A stretch of DNA of 64,000 nt from the NCBI RefSeq assembly GCF_033446685.1, contig NZ_JAWQLY010000002.1, positions 310,001 to 374,000 on the forward strand, read 5' to 3'. Of this stretch, positions 40,078 to 50,480 are shown piece by piece. The translations under genes were made by a program, and so were the position numbers. Source of the stretch: Modicisalibacter sp033446685. Lineage in GTDB: Bacteria > Pseudomonadota > Gammaproteobacteria > Pseudomonadales > Halomonadaceae. The notes below the pieces were generated by a model. That model had not been told where the DNA came from and ran no database searches. It saw only the letters and a program-made list of their open reading frames with translations. Position 1 is the first letter of the stretch, and every line of letters starts with the position of its first letter.

Positions 40078-40998
40078 TCAGCAGGCGCGCCGGTTGCCGA
40101 CGAGGGGCGCTCGCGTGCCGGCTCTCATCAACGCCATGCCGACACCGACCGAGGCCAGCAGCATACCGAGTATACCCAGCGCTCCCGGCGTGTCGCCGAA
40201 CATCGCCGCCGCCCAGGCCATCGTCACCGGCGGGGTCAGATAAATCAGTGTCGAGGTCAGGTTGACCCCGAAGCGGCGCAGGCAGGCGACGAAGAAGCCG
40301 TAACCGCCGAGGCTGGAGAAGAGCACCAGCCAGCCGATGGCCGTCAGGGTGGGCGAGTCCAGCGTCGGCAGCGGCACCCGGCCGTATCCCTCGATCAGCG
40401 CGGCGACCGCGAACACACCGGTCGCCGCTGCCAACTGGGCGGTCAGGGTGGCGTCCATGGCCAACGTTGTCGGGTAGCGTGCGGCGAGTACGCTGCCCAG
40501 CGTCACCGATACGACGGACAGTAGCGGCAGCCCATAGGCCCACCATGCCGCACCGCCCTGGGTGTCAAAATCTTCGGCGACGCACAGGAAGACACCCGCG
40601 CTGGCGATGGCCATGCCCAGCCAGCGCAGCCTGCCCGAGCGTTCGTTCAGCACCAGGCTGGCCAGGCTCGCCGCCAGTAGCGGCTGCAGCGCGGTGATCA
40701 AGGCGGTGACACTGGTGCCGACGCCGGCCTGGATGGCCAGCATCACGCCGAGCAGGTACCCGCCCATGGTCAGGCTACCGATCCCCGCCTCGATGAATAG
40801 ACCGCGGCACGCGGCTGAGCGTGTCCCCGCTATTCGCCACCATAAGACAGCCAGCAGCGTGGCCAACGCGAAGCGCCAGGCAAATAGCGCCATCGGCGGC
40901 AGGGCGACCTCGGCTGCCAGCCGGCCGCCGATGAATCCCGAGCTCCAGCACACCACAAAGCCCAACGCGACCAGCAAAGACACTAGCGATGCCGCCAT
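40078..40998 (-). CDS. EamA/DMT-family metabolite transporter
   Basis: 306 aa with ten transmembrane segments and two EamA repeats: VALGFVVCWSSGFIGGRLAA at the start of the first and GWLVLFSSLGGYGFFVAC with LTPPVTMAWAAAMFGDTPG in the second. DMT proteins of this type usually export amino acids or small metabolites. It diverges from a LysR gene (91-nt intergenic region), the standard arrangement for a regulated exporter. The substrate is unknown. Confidence 0.9.
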   Translation of the reverse strand: MAASLVSLLVALGFVVCWSSGFIGGRLAAEVALPPMALFAWRFALATLLAVLWWRIAGTRSAACRGLFIEAGIGSLTMGGYLLGVMLAIQAGVGTSVTALITALQPLLAASLASLVLNERSGRLRWLGMAIASAGVFLCVAEDFDTQGGAAWWAYGLPLLSVVSVTLGSVLAARYPTTLAMDATLTAQLAAATGVFAVAALIEGYGRVPLPTLDSPTLTAIGWLVLFSSLGGYGFFVACLRRFGVNLTSTLIYLTPPVTMAWAAAMFGDTPGALGILGMLLASVGVGMALMRAGTRAPLVGNRRAC

Positions 40999-41089
40999 GC
41001 GCTTTCCCCTGTGTAGGCGAATTCAGGGCTTGAGCGTGGCGCAGCATCAGGCTTCAATAAATCGAATAATATTGCACATAGGGTTCAAT

Positions 41090-41998
41090 ATGAGTGAAGT
41101 CTCTGTCGCCGCACTCGATCTCGAGCTGTTGCGTACCTTTCAGGCCGCGGCGCATCTAGGCTCGTTGGCTGGCGCCGCCGAGCAGCGTCACCGTAGCGTC
41201 AGCGCGATCAGCATGCAGCTCAAGCGGCTCGAGGATGTGCTGGAGACCCGGCTGCTCGAGCGCGGCCCGCGCGGAGTCACACCGACCGCAGCGGGCGAGT
41301 CGTTACTGCGCGAATCGCGTGAATTGCTGCGCTTGCATGATGGCATGTTGGCGCGCTTCACCGGGCGCGGGCTGGGTGGCAAGGTGCGTTTCGGCTTGCC
41401 CGAGGATTATGCGCGTGAACTGCTGGGCGATGTACTACCCGATTTTATGGCGCGCCATCCTGACGTTTTGCTCGAGGCGTTCACCGCGACCAGTGGCGAG
41501 TTGGCTCGCCAGTTGAGCCACTCCAACCTGGCCCTGGCGGTGCTGCTGGACAGACCGCAGCGCCTGCCTGGTGGCGAAGCATTGTGGCAGACCTCACCGG
41601 TATGGGCCGGCCCACGCCTGGGGCAACTCACCGAGCACTTCAGCCTGCCGCTGGCGTTGCACTCTATCGATTGCCCTTATCGGGACCTGGCGGTGGAGTC
41701 GCTGGACGTCATTGGCAAGCCCTGGCATGCGGTGTTTACCAGCACCAGTATTCATGCAGTCGAGAAAGCGATCGAGGCGGGATTGGCGATCGGTGTAATC
41801 GACCGCCAGCGCCTGACACCCTCGATGCGTGAACTGGGTGAAGCGGAAGGGCTGCCTGCACTTCGGCCCTGTGAGGCACGCTTGTACCTCGCCACGCAGA
41901 TCGAGCAGTCATCGCGCCCCGCCGTCGAGGCATTGGCTGCACTGCTGCGCGAGCGGCTTTTCGAGCGTGGGCCATGGCGAGCGGAGGCGCTGCGCTGA
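41090..41998 (+). CDS. LysR-family transcriptional regulator
   Basis: 302 aa from ATG 41090. The HTH is DLELLRTFQAAAHLGSLAG with AISMQLKRLEDVLETRLLER. The effector domain follows (GLGGKVRFGLPEDYARELLG). It resembles the LysR subgroup that regulates divergent DMT/EamA exporters, and it lies back to back with one here. G+C is slightly lower than in its neighbours, with more TTG/CGT codons by eye. The effector is unknown. Confidence 0.88.
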   Translation: MSEVSVAALDLELLRTFQAAAHLGSLAGAAEQRHRSVSAISMQLKRLEDVLETRLLERGPRGVTPTAAGESLLRESRELLRLHDGMLARFTGRGLGGKVRFGLPEDYARELLGDVLPDFMARHPDVLLEAFTATSGELARQLSHSNLALAVLLDRPQRLPGGEALWQTSPVWAGPRLGQLTEHFSLPLALHSIDCPYRDLAVESLDVIGKPWHAVFTSTSIHAVEKAIEAGLAIGVIDRQRLTPSMRELGEAEGLPALRPCEARLYLATQIEQSSRPAVEALAALLRERLFERGPWRAEALR

Positions 41999-42085
41999 GT
42001 TGCCGCCCACAACGGCGACACCGTGAAGACAAGATTCGATAAGCAAACGACTCGTCGGGAAGGGTGTCATAAAAGGTGACGTCAC

Positions 42086-42203
42086 AAAAAAAGCCGCCCG
42101 GGGGAGGGCGGCTGTAAGACCGTGACTAGCTTGATGAGGAGATAACCATGGCAGGAACCTGACATTCGCTGCGATGGTCTGTGGCGCTTTGGCAAACGCC
42201 ACA
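42086..42203 (-). ncRNA. Fur-controlled small RNA resembling PrrF
   Basis: About 118 nt on the minus strand. It begins with a hairpin (TGTGGCG...CGCCACA, 42203-42180) and carries an unpaired pyrimidine-rich block TTATCTCCTCATCA (42145-42132), which is antisense to Shine-Dalgarno-like sequence. It ends in a strong terminator (stem 42113-42092, then seven U). From memory, a nearly identical TTATCTCCTCATCA block is the target-pairing core of Pseudomonas PrrF RNAs, which silence sodB and other iron-protein mRNAs when iron is scarce. A good promoter with an embedded Fur box precedes it. The plus-strand reading (GATGAGGAGATAACCATGG) mimics a ribosome-binding site but leads to a four-codon ORF. Confidence 0.75.
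42092..42113 (-). terminator. Rho-independent terminator of the PrrF-like RNA
   Basis: AGCCGCCC / GGGCGGCT stem with a 6-nt loop, followed on the minus strand by a seven-base U run (42092-42086). Confidence 0.9.
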
Positions 42204-42208
42204 ATCAA

Positions 42209-42237
42209 AAGGTAATGGTTCTCATTTGTGATGTCAA
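42209..42237 (-). promoter_or_regulatory. Fur-box promoter of the PrrF-like RNA
   Basis: Minus strand: perfect -35 TTGACA (42237-42232), 17-bp spacer, -10 TACCTT (42214-42209, weak). The 19-mer at 42229-42211 matches the Fur consensus at 13 of 19 positions with core AATGAGAACCATT, and covers the spacer and -10. Fe-Fur would therefore block RNA polymerase. Confidence 0.7.
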
Positions 42238-42283
42238 TCTAAAAGAGAAATATTTCCAATAAGACGCCGCGCTGAATTGATGC

Positions 42284-43198
42284 CTAGCCGGTCAGCGTCA
42301 GCCAGGCCGGCAGGCTGAGCATGGCGAGCAGCGTCTGGCCGGTGATCAGCGCCGCCATCAATTCGGCGTCGCCACCCAGCTGGCGCGCCAGGATGTACGC
42401 CGAGGTGGCGGTGGGCAGGGCGGCGAAGAGCAGTGCGACGTCGCGACTGATCGGATCGAGCCCGGTCAGCCAGGCCAGCGCCAAGACCAGGGCCGGCATC
42501 AGCAAAAGCTTGACCAGATTGGCGCTCCACACGCCACGGTCGAGGCGCGTCAACGCGCGCGGGCGCAGCGCCACGCCCACCGCAACCAGGCCGAGTGGCA
42601 GCGCGGCGCGGCCCAGCAGGGCGACGGCCTGTTCGCTCCACCCTGGCAGACCGATGCCCGAGAGATTGAGGGCGATGCCGGCGATACAGGCCAGGATCAG
42701 CGGGTTGCGGGTCAGTGCCGCGAAGCTCTTGGCGAGGCTCGACGGGCCCAGGGTGCCGGCGGCGATGAAGCACGCCACGCACAGCACGTTGACGACGGGC
42801 ACCATCAGCGCCACCGCCACCGCGGCGACCGTCGCCCCGGCGCTGCCGTGCAGAGCGGCCGCACCGGCGACGCCGACGTAGGTATTGAAGCGCAACGCGC
42901 CCTGGAACACCGACGTGAACGCCGCCGCGTCGAGCCCCAGCGCGGGGCGGACCCACCACAGCACGGCCGCGAAGCCGACGATGGCGCCCAGCAGCACGAT
43001 GGCAACGCGGCCCACCGGAACCTGGGAGACATCGGCGGTGGCCAGTGTGGACACCAGCATGGCGGGGAACAGCAGGAAGTAGATCAGGCGCTCCATCTGC
43101 GTCCAGAAATCGTCACCGGGCAGGCGTCGCCAGCCGAGCAGGGCACCCAGCAGGATCAACAGAAACAGCGGGCCCAGGGCGCCTTGAACGCTGCTCAT
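42284..43198 (-). CDS. AEC-family (auxin-efflux-carrier-type) transporter
   Basis: 304 aa from ATG 43198, which follows an AAGGAGAA Shine-Dalgarno. About ten transmembrane helices in two repeats. The family's broken-helix region is visible in FQGALRFNTYVGVAGAAALHG, with MERLIYFLLFPAMLVSTLA near the N-terminus and ALPTATSAYILARQLGGDAEL near the C-terminus. Bacterial AEC proteins move malate, malonate or other organic acids. It is a single gene; downstream on the same strand is the PrrF-like RNA with its own promoter. Confidence 0.9.
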   Translation of the reverse strand: MSSVQGALGPLFLLILLGALLGWRRLPGDDFWTQMERLIYFLLFPAMLVSTLATADVSQVPVGRVAIVLLGAIVGFAAVLWWVRPALGLDAAAFTSVFQGALRFNTYVGVAGAAALHGSAGATVAAVAVALMVPVVNVLCVACFIAAGTLGPSSLAKSFAALTRNPLILACIAGIALNLSGIGLPGWSEQAVALLGRAALPLGLVAVGVALRPRALTRLDRGVWSANLVKLLLMPALVLALAWLTGLDPISRDVALLFAALPTATSAYILARQLGGDAELMAALITGQTLLAMLSLPAWLTLTG

Positions 43199-43337
43199 CG
43201 AGTTCTCCTTATCCCAGGGGGCGGTCACAAAGATCGGTCGCGATGCGGATGCGACATCCTTACGCAGGCTGCCGGTGCCGGCGAGCTGCTAAGCTTATCG
43301 CGATTTTTCCGGCCAGGATGGACTTGCCAATCACGCC

Positions 43338-43592
43338 ATGCATCGCCAAGACGCCGACAATGCACGCCCGCCGCTGCTCGATCTATTGATCGTCGTCACG
43401 TTGACGACGGTCGTCGTCGCGTTGGGCTACCTGCTGCATTACGACCTGAGCCGCGCCGGGGACGGCACGCGGGCCGCCGCTTCGGAGACGACATGCCGCG
43501 TCGCGCGGAGTGTTGTCCAGGCCGCGCCGGACGCGGGCACAAAAAACCCCGCACGCCAGGCGTGCGGGGGCGAGCGCCATTCTCATGGCTAG
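43338..43592 (+). CDS. Doubtful small membrane-protein ORF in a 418-bp gap
   Basis: 84 codons with one convincing transmembrane segment (LLDLLIVVTLTTVVVALGYLL, residues 13-33). The last third, however, runs through the terminator hairpin of the FKBP gene, and the Shine-Dalgarno (CAGGATGG) is about 17 nt away. If real, the function is unknown. Apart from this ORF and the terminator, nothing else was seen between 43199 and 43616. Confidence 0.25.
   Translation: MHRQDADNARPPLLDLLIVVTLTTVVVALGYLLHYDLSRAGDGTRAAASETTCRVARSVVQAAPDAGTKNPARQACGGERHSHG
43541..43569 (-). terminator. Rho-independent terminator of the FKBP gene
   Basis: An 11-bp stem CCCCGCACGCC / GGCGTGCGGGG with a 1-nt apparent spacer (so a smaller effective stem), followed on the minus strand by a six-base U run. 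Confidence 0.85.
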
Positions 43593-43616
43593 CATCGCTA
43601 GGCGTTCTCGAAAGCC

Positions 43617-44372
43617 TTAGCCGTTCTGGTCGCTCTGGCTCTTGTCGCCTTCTTTCTGGTCTGAAGCCTTCGACTCGGCTTTGGCTTCGGCCTTGGTCAC
43701 GTCGAGCAGCTCGACCTTGAAGGTCAGCGCCTGGTTGGGGCCGATCGGGCCGCCGGTGCCGGCCGGGCCGTAGGCCAGGTCGGACGGCAGGTAGACCATC
43801 CAAGTATCGCCGACGCTCATCATCTTCAGCGCTTCCTGCCAACCGGGAATGACCTGGTCGACGCGGAACTCGACCGGCTCGCCGCGCTCGTAGGAACTGT
43901 CGAAGACGGTGCCATCGATCAGCTTGCCTTCATAGTTGACCTTGACGGTATCGTTGGCATCCGGCGAGGTGCCGTCACCCGACTCGAGCACCTTGTACTG
44001 CAGGCCTGAGTCGGTGACCTTGACGCCTTCCTTCTTGGCGTTCTCGGCGAGGAACTCCTCGCTCTTGGCCTTGTTCTGCTCGGCGGCCTGCTTGGCCAGC
44101 TTCTGACGCTCGGCGTTCTGCTGCTGCTGGAACTTGGTCAACGCCTCGGTCATCTCCTTCTTGCTCATCTGCAGGTCTTTGCCGGCATAGACGTCCTCGA
44201 CGGCCTTGGTGAAGCTGTCGATATCCAGGTCCTTAATATCCTGGGAGAGGCTCTGGCCGAGCGTTACGCCGATGCTGTAGCTGAGCTTTTCCTGATCGCT
44301 CTGGGGGGCGGCTAGGGCCCACGGCGCGCTTGCCAGTAGTGTTAAGGCAACGGCGGTCACCCGAGTTTTCAT
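43617..44372 (-). CDS. FKBP-type peptidyl-prolyl isomerase (FkpA/Mip-like)
   Basis: 251 aa. Signal peptide (MKTRVTAVALTLLASAPWAL, cut after LAA). The N-terminal dimerisation helix domain (about 25-125; KLSYSIGVTLGQSLSQDIKD and a long Gln/Lys-rich helix) precedes the FKBP domain. The domain shows VKVNYEGKLIDGTVFDSSYE, VIPGWQEALKMMSVGDTW and LAYGPAGTGGPIGPNQALTF, with the active-site Tyr, Phe-Asp, Trp and Tyr in place. A charged tail (about residues 225-251) follows. It is a periplasmic folding catalyst and chaperone. The start has an AAGGAG Shine-Dalgarno; a single gene with its own terminator. Confidence 0.93.
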   Translation of the reverse strand: MKTRVTAVALTLLASAPWALAAPQSDQEKLSYSIGVTLGQSLSQDIKDLDIDSFTKAVEDVYAGKDLQMSKKEMTEALTKFQQQQNAERQKLAKQAAEQNKAKSEEFLAENAKKEGVKVTDSGLQYKVLESGDGTSPDANDTVKVNYEGKLIDGTVFDSSYERGEPVEFRVDQVIPGWQEALKMMSVGDTWMVYLPSDLAYGPAGTGGPIGPNQALTFKVELLDVTKAEAKAESKASDQKEGDKSQSDQNG

Positions 44373-44566
44373 GAAATCTCCTTGGTTTCGTGATTCGGCA
44401 TGCGATGAAAGTCTTTCGGTGGGCGATGACTCACAGCACGCCCAACCGTCATTAGGACTCTAACAGGGCGTGTCGGGTTCCGCATCCATGCGCTCCCGGG
44501 CTCCGACTTGACATTGCCATGGCTTTGCTCTTTTCTGGATTGACATCGACAATAAAGGGGAACGTG

Positions 44567-45595
44567 ATGCAAATGCGCAATATCGTGATCGGTGTTACCG
44601 CTTTGGGTATGGTGAGTGTCGCTTCATCGGCATTCGCCGAAACTTGGCGCTTCGGCCTCGAGGAGACCGAAGGCAGTGTTCAGTACAGCTACGCCGAAGA
44701 ATTCAAGAAGATGATCGAGGAGAAGAGCGACGGTGATATCACCGTGAAACTTCTCCCCTACGGTTCCTGGGGCTCTAGCTACTCGGCGCTCTACGATGCC
44801 ATCCAGAATGGTGCGATCCAGATCGGTTTCGGCTCTGGCTTTCTCGGCGGCACGGTACCCGAAAGCCAGTTGATGAGTCTCAACTTCGTCATGCCCAATG
44901 ACCAGCTCCAAACGGCGAAGATACTCAACTCCGACGCCTTCCTGAAGAGCGATCCCTGGCAGCAGTCGTACCGCGAGCGCGACTTGGTGCCGCTGGGCGC
45001 GCTACCCGAGGGCTACCAGGTCTGGACCGCCAACAAGGAGATCCGCACTCCGCAAGACATGCAGGGGCTGCAGATTCGCGTCATGGACAACAGCCTGCTG
45101 CGCAAGACTTATCAGGCTTACGGCGCGGCACCGATCACCATCGCTTATGGTGAATTGTACAGCGCTCTGCAACAGGGCCAGGCCGAAGGCAATATCCAGC
45201 CGGTCTTCGCGCACGAGAACATGGGTTTCTACGAAGTTCAGGACTACATGATCTTCGCAGACCAGTCGCAGTTCATCGCCAATCTGATCGGTAATCTCGA
45301 TTGGTATGAAGGGCTGTCCGACGAGCAGCGTCAGATGCTCGACTCCACATTGGATGAAATGGTCCAGAAGGGGCACGATATTCAGACGCAGTTCAACTCA
45401 GAGCGTCTCGACACCATCAAGGAAAAGAGTGATATCAACGTCATCAAGCTGAATGATGAAGAGCGCGCCAAGTTCCGCGAACTCGCCAAGCCGGTTCGCC
45501 AGGTCTATGTCGACATGGCCGGTGAGCGTGGCAAGCAGTCGCTCGATATCCTGCTCGAGCAGATCAAGCAGGCTCAGGGCAACCAGGGCTCCTGA
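44567..45595 (+). CDS. TRAP transporter binding protein (DctP, TeaA-like), copy 1
   Basis: 342 aa from ATG 44567, with an AAAGGGG Shine-Dalgarno. Signal peptide MQMRNIVIGVTALGMVSVAS, cut after AFA. The mature protein starts ETWRFGLEETEGSVQ and carries the DctP ligand-clamp region LQIRVMDNSLLRKTYQAYGA with the conserved Arg. QAEGNIQPVFAHENMGFYEVQDY follows. By eye it is close to TeaA, the ectoine-binding protein of Halomonas elongata, and to the second copy at 51936-52958. A strong terminator follows, so it is monocistronic. The permease pair at 45839-47796 converges on it. The ligand is unproven; compatible solutes or organic acids are likely. Confidence 0.88.
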   Translation: MQMRNIVIGVTALGMVSVASSAFAETWRFGLEETEGSVQYSYAEEFKKMIEEKSDGDITVKLLPYGSWGSSYSALYDAIQNGAIQIGFGSGFLGGTVPESQLMSLNFVMPNDQLQTAKILNSDAFLKSDPWQQSYRERDLVPLGALPEGYQVWTANKEIRTPQDMQGLQIRVMDNSLLRKTYQAYGAAPITIAYGELYSALQQGQAEGNIQPVFAHENMGFYEVQDYMIFADQSQFIANLIGNLDWYEGLSDEQRQMLDSTLDEMVQKGHDIQTQFNSERLDTIKEKSDINVIKLNDEERAKFRELAKPVRQVYVDMAGERGKQSLDILLEQIKQAQGNQGS

Positions 45596-45640
45596 TCGCA
45601 AAACCAACGTGCCGGCCAGGGTGACTGGCCCGTCGACTCA

Positions 45641-45676
45641 CTGCCCGGAAGCGAGAGCTTCCGGGCAGTTTCGTTT
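45641..45676 (+). terminator. Rho-independent terminator of dctP copy 1
   Basis: A 12-bp perfect stem CTGCCCGGAAGC / GCTTCCGGGCAG with GAGA loop, followed by TTTCGTTT. Confidence 0.9.
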
Positions 45677-45809
45677 GTCCGTACGAAGGCGTCGCTCCAG
45701 CCCCGGGGGCGGAGCCGTGGCATAAGTTGCAGGCCTCGACAAACAGCCGCCACATGGCAGGGCGGCCGGTGTGGTGGTGGATGAGCGTGACGCACGGCGC
45801 AAAGCGAGG

Positions 45810-45832
45810 CGGCCCGGCACTGGGCCGGGCCG
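45810..45832 (-). terminator. Hairpin after the TRAP permease genes
   Basis: CGGCCCGGC / GCCGGGCCG with a 5-nt loop, just beyond the dctM stop on the minus strand. There is no U run, so termination strength is uncertain. Confidence 0.5.
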
Positions 45833-45838
45833 ACGGGA

Positions 45839-47122
45839 TCAATCGCCGCCCAGCGAGGGCAGCAGCAGGGATATCTGCGGGAACAGGATAAGGATCAGGG
45901 TCGCCAGCAGCAGGATGGCAATGAACGGCGGCGTGCCGCGAATCACGTCCATGTAGGGGCGGCGGAACACGGCGATGGCCGTGAAGATGTCGCAGCCGAA
46001 CGGCGGCGTCGCCGAGCCGATAGCCGCCTGCAGCGTGACGATGACGCCGACATGCACCGGATCGAGCCCGGTGGACTGGACCAGCGGCTTGAAGATCGGC
46101 ACCAGGATCAGGATCACCACAATGGGGTCGACGAACATGCAGCCGACGAAGAAGGCGGCGGCGATCAGCAGCAGCGCCAGGAACTGGCTGTCGCCGATAC
46201 CATCGATGATGGGGCCGAGGATCTGCTCCGGCACGCCGGCCGTGCCCAGCGTCTGGGAGAAGGCGGCGCCGATGGCAACGAGGATGAAGACCACGGCGGT
46301 GATCATGCCCGTGGACAGGGCCAGGCTGCCGAGATCGCGGATCGAGACCTGGCGATAGATGACCACTTCCAGGATCAGGGCATAGGCCACGGCCACTGCC
46401 GAGGCCTCGACGGCGCTGAAGAAGCCGCCATAGATGCCCCCGACGACCAACACCGGGAAGCCGAGCGGCAGGATCACCCGCCGGATGGCGTGGAAGCGCT
46501 CGCTCCAGGTGGCCTTGGGTTCAGGCTCGATGCCCTTGAGGCGCGAATCGATATAGCAGTAGAGCGAGAACAGGCCGAGGATCAACAGCCCCGGCAGGAT
46601 GCCGGCCAGGAACAGGTCGCCGATCGAGGTCTTCATCACCACGCCATAGACGATGAAGCCGATGCTGGGTGGAATCAGCAAGGCGACGTCGCTGGCATTA
46701 ATGATCAGCGCCAGGGTGAAGCTGTCAGAATAGCCGCGGGCCAGCAGGCGCGGGCGCATCGGCCCGCCCATCGCTACGACCGTTGCCTGGGTGGAGCCCG
46801 AAACAGCGCCGAACAAGGCGCAGGAGGCGGCGGTGGTGATGGGCAGGCCACCACGGATGTGCCGGGTGAAGGCATCGACCACATCCAGCAGCCGATTGGC
46901 CGTATGGCCCTTGGTGAGAATATCCGCGGCGAAGATGAACATCGGTACCGCGGCCAGCACCCAGCTGCCCACACCGTTGATCATCCAGCTGACCGCTTGA
47001 TCGGGGCCGAAGAAGGTCATACCGGTGAACATCATATAAAGCGTGCCCGCCGCCAAGGGAACCATCATCGGGAACCCCAGAAGGAGAAGCACGAGCATGA
47101 TCACGCCTAGCCAAATGAGCAT
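45839..47122 (-). CDS. TRAP transporter large permease (DctM)
   Basis: 427 aa, full-length DctM with about 12 transmembrane segments. The ATG at 47122 has a GAGGAT Shine-Dalgarno. Conserved stretches are VLLLLGFPMMVPLAAGTLYM at the start, GAVSGSTQATVVAMGGPMRP and GSATPPFGCDIFTAIAVFRRP near the C-terminus. It pairs with the small permease 44 nt upstream. Sodium gradients normally power this family. The binding protein is not in the operon; candidates are the two TeaA-like genes at 44567 and 51936, both on the opposite strand. Confidence 0.93.
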   Translation of the reverse strand: MLIWLGVIMLVLLLLGFPMMVPLAAGTLYMMFTGMTFFGPDQAVSWMINGVGSWVLAAVPMFIFAADILTKGHTANRLLDVVDAFTRHIRGGLPITTAASCALFGAVSGSTQATVVAMGGPMRPRLLARGYSDSFTLALIINASDVALLIPPSIGFIVYGVVMKTSIGDLFLAGILPGLLILGLFSLYCYIDSRLKGIEPEPKATWSERFHAIRRVILPLGFPVLVVGGIYGGFFSAVEASAVAVAYALILEVVIYRQVSIRDLGSLALSTGMITAVVFILVAIGAAFSQTLGTAGVPEQILGPIIDGIGDSQFLALLLIAAAFFVGCMFVDPIVVILILVPIFKPLVQSTGLDPVHVGVIVTLQAAIGSATPPFGCDIFTAIAVFRRPYMDVIRGTPPFIAILLLATLILILFPQISLLLPSLGGD

Positions 47123-47166
47123 GAGATAATCCTCGTGTCTAGCATGGTATTGGTGTTGTTGAGTGG

Positions 47167-47796
47167 CTATGCATCGCGCTTCGACGCGTCGCTATCCGGC
47201 GAATCGTCATCGTCGTTGGGCACCTCGGAATACGTTTCCTTTTCGTTGAAAGAGCGGTAGATATCATCGCTCACGAAATTGCGCGCAGTGGTCAGTAGGT
47301 ACTGGGCACCGGCCAGGGTGAAGCCGACGGGAAGCGCGAGATAGACAATCCACAGCGGAATGCCCAACGAGGCGCTGGCGCGCCCGCGCTCCTGAATGGT
47401 GATGACGTACTCGGTAGACTTGTAGGCGAAGTAGAACATCAGCACCGCCGTGCCCAGACAAATGAGGATCAGCAACGCCTTGCGCAGCCGACCGCTTAAC
47501 TGATCGTAGAAGGCCGACATGCTGATATGGCGGGCGTGCCGTGCAGCATAGCCGACACCGACGAAGGTGATTACCACGATGAGCATCTCGGTGACTTCGT
47601 AGGTGCCGGCGATACCGCTGCCGAAGATGATGTTGCCGACCACGTGAGCGCTCATCAGCGCGGCCATGACCAGTACACTACCGGCCACGATAGTTCGCTC
47701 GATCACGCCAAGGCCCCGATCGAGGACGCTCAGGATGCGCAGCAGACCGGCGGGTTTTTTCTGGCGATCGCCGGAGGAGGGGGATGTTGGAGTCAT
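47167..47796 (-). CDS. TRAP transporter small permease (DctQ)
   Basis: 209 aa from ATG 47796; a longer frame from 47871 is unlikely. Four transmembrane helices: TIVAGSVLVMAALMSAHVVG, VTEMLIVVITFVGVGYAARH, LLILICLGTAVLMFYFAYKS and SLGIPLWIVYLALPVGFTLA. The DctQ motif is the Arg-His stretch after helix 2 (ARHARHISMS). The C-terminal 20 residues are strongly acidic (DDDDSPDSDAS), a trait seen in halophile proteins. It is immediately upstream of dctM. Confidence 0.9.
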   Translation of the reverse strand: MTPTSPSSGDRQKKPAGLLRILSVLDRGLGVIERTIVAGSVLVMAALMSAHVVGNIIFGSGIAGTYEVTEMLIVVITFVGVGYAARHARHISMSAFYDQLSGRLRKALLILICLGTAVLMFYFAYKSTEYVITIQERGRASASLGIPLWIVYLALPVGFTLAGAQYLLTTARNFVSDDIYRSFNEKETYSEVPNDDDDSPDSDASKRDA

Positions 47797-47931
47797 GTCG
47801 CAAGCTTTCCTTGTTATGTCAGGAGTGGCGCGCCGACAGTGGCTGGCCTCTAGCCCGAAAGCCACCGACAACGTTGCCCATGGACGAAGACGAATCGCTC
47901 ACTTGAAGTTACAGCCTTTGTTGCAACAGCG

Positions 47932-48471
47932 CTACACGCCGCCCGGCTCCCGAATCGCTTGCAGGCCGACTGCCAAAGTCATCAGCGCGCCGGCGAGCGT
48001 GTCGTCGAGATGGCCTCCCAGATGGCTTGCCAGGCGGGTCTGCAGGTCACCGTCTGACGAGCGCCAAGGACGAATGCCTTCGCCGCATCGCGTCAGGGCC
48101 TGCAACTGCTCCAGCGCCTCGCGCTCGGCCGCCAGCTCGGCGTGTTTGAGCCGTTCTCGCCAGTCGGCCAGTGGCGAGCCGGGCCGGGCATGGGGCTTGA
48201 GGGCGCGACGTCGCGCGCGTAGGGGATAGGTCCGGCGGGTCTGATGCTCGCGGACCGGCGCCAGGGCCTCGCAGACGCAGGGGGTCGTCACCAGGCCGAG
48301 GTGATCCAGCCAGCCCAGCCATAGCAGTTCGCAGACGTCGGCGTCGGCCCGATCCTGCAGGACGAGGCAGGCGCTGGCGATTGCCGGATCGCCATACGTT
48401 GCCAAGGCATAGCGCCAGAGTGCATCGGGGGCGGTCACGGCGAAGGGGGATTGGGTACAATGGTCGGTCAT
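47932..48471 (-). CDS. DUF2390/TIGR02444-family protein
   Basis: 179 aa from ATG 48471. The N-terminal block DALWRYALATYGDPAIASACLVLQDR-type sequence, split by VCELLWLGWLDHLGL, marks the TIGR02444/DUF2390 family of proteobacterial cytoplasmic proteins of unknown function. The middle is Arg/Pro-rich (RRTYPLRARRRALKPHARPG). It lies head to head with the ABC-F gene (53 nt between starts), an arrangement shared with other gammaproteobacteria. No catalytic motif is recognised. Confidence 0.8.
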   Translation of the reverse strand: MTDHCTQSPFAVTAPDALWRYALATYGDPAIASACLVLQDRADADVCELLWLGWLDHLGLVTTPCVCEALAPVREHQTRRTYPLRARRRALKPHARPGSPLADWRERLKHAELAAEREALEQLQALTRCGEGIRPWRSSDGDLQTRLASHLGGHLDDTLAGALMTLAVGLQAIREPGGV

Positions 48472-48524
48472 TAGCGACGACGGACAGTGTGTCCTGCAGC
48501 CTTCAGAGTCGACGGGAGAACGGC

Positions 48525-50459
<1,935 letters not shown>

Positions 50460-50480
50460 GTCCGGCTCGCGCCGAGGACA

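Noticed and set aside
42137..42163. Plus-strand GAGGAGATAACC-ATG as a gene start
   Set aside because: The ORF ends after four codons; the sequence is better explained as the reverse complement of the pairing block of the PrrF-like RNA.
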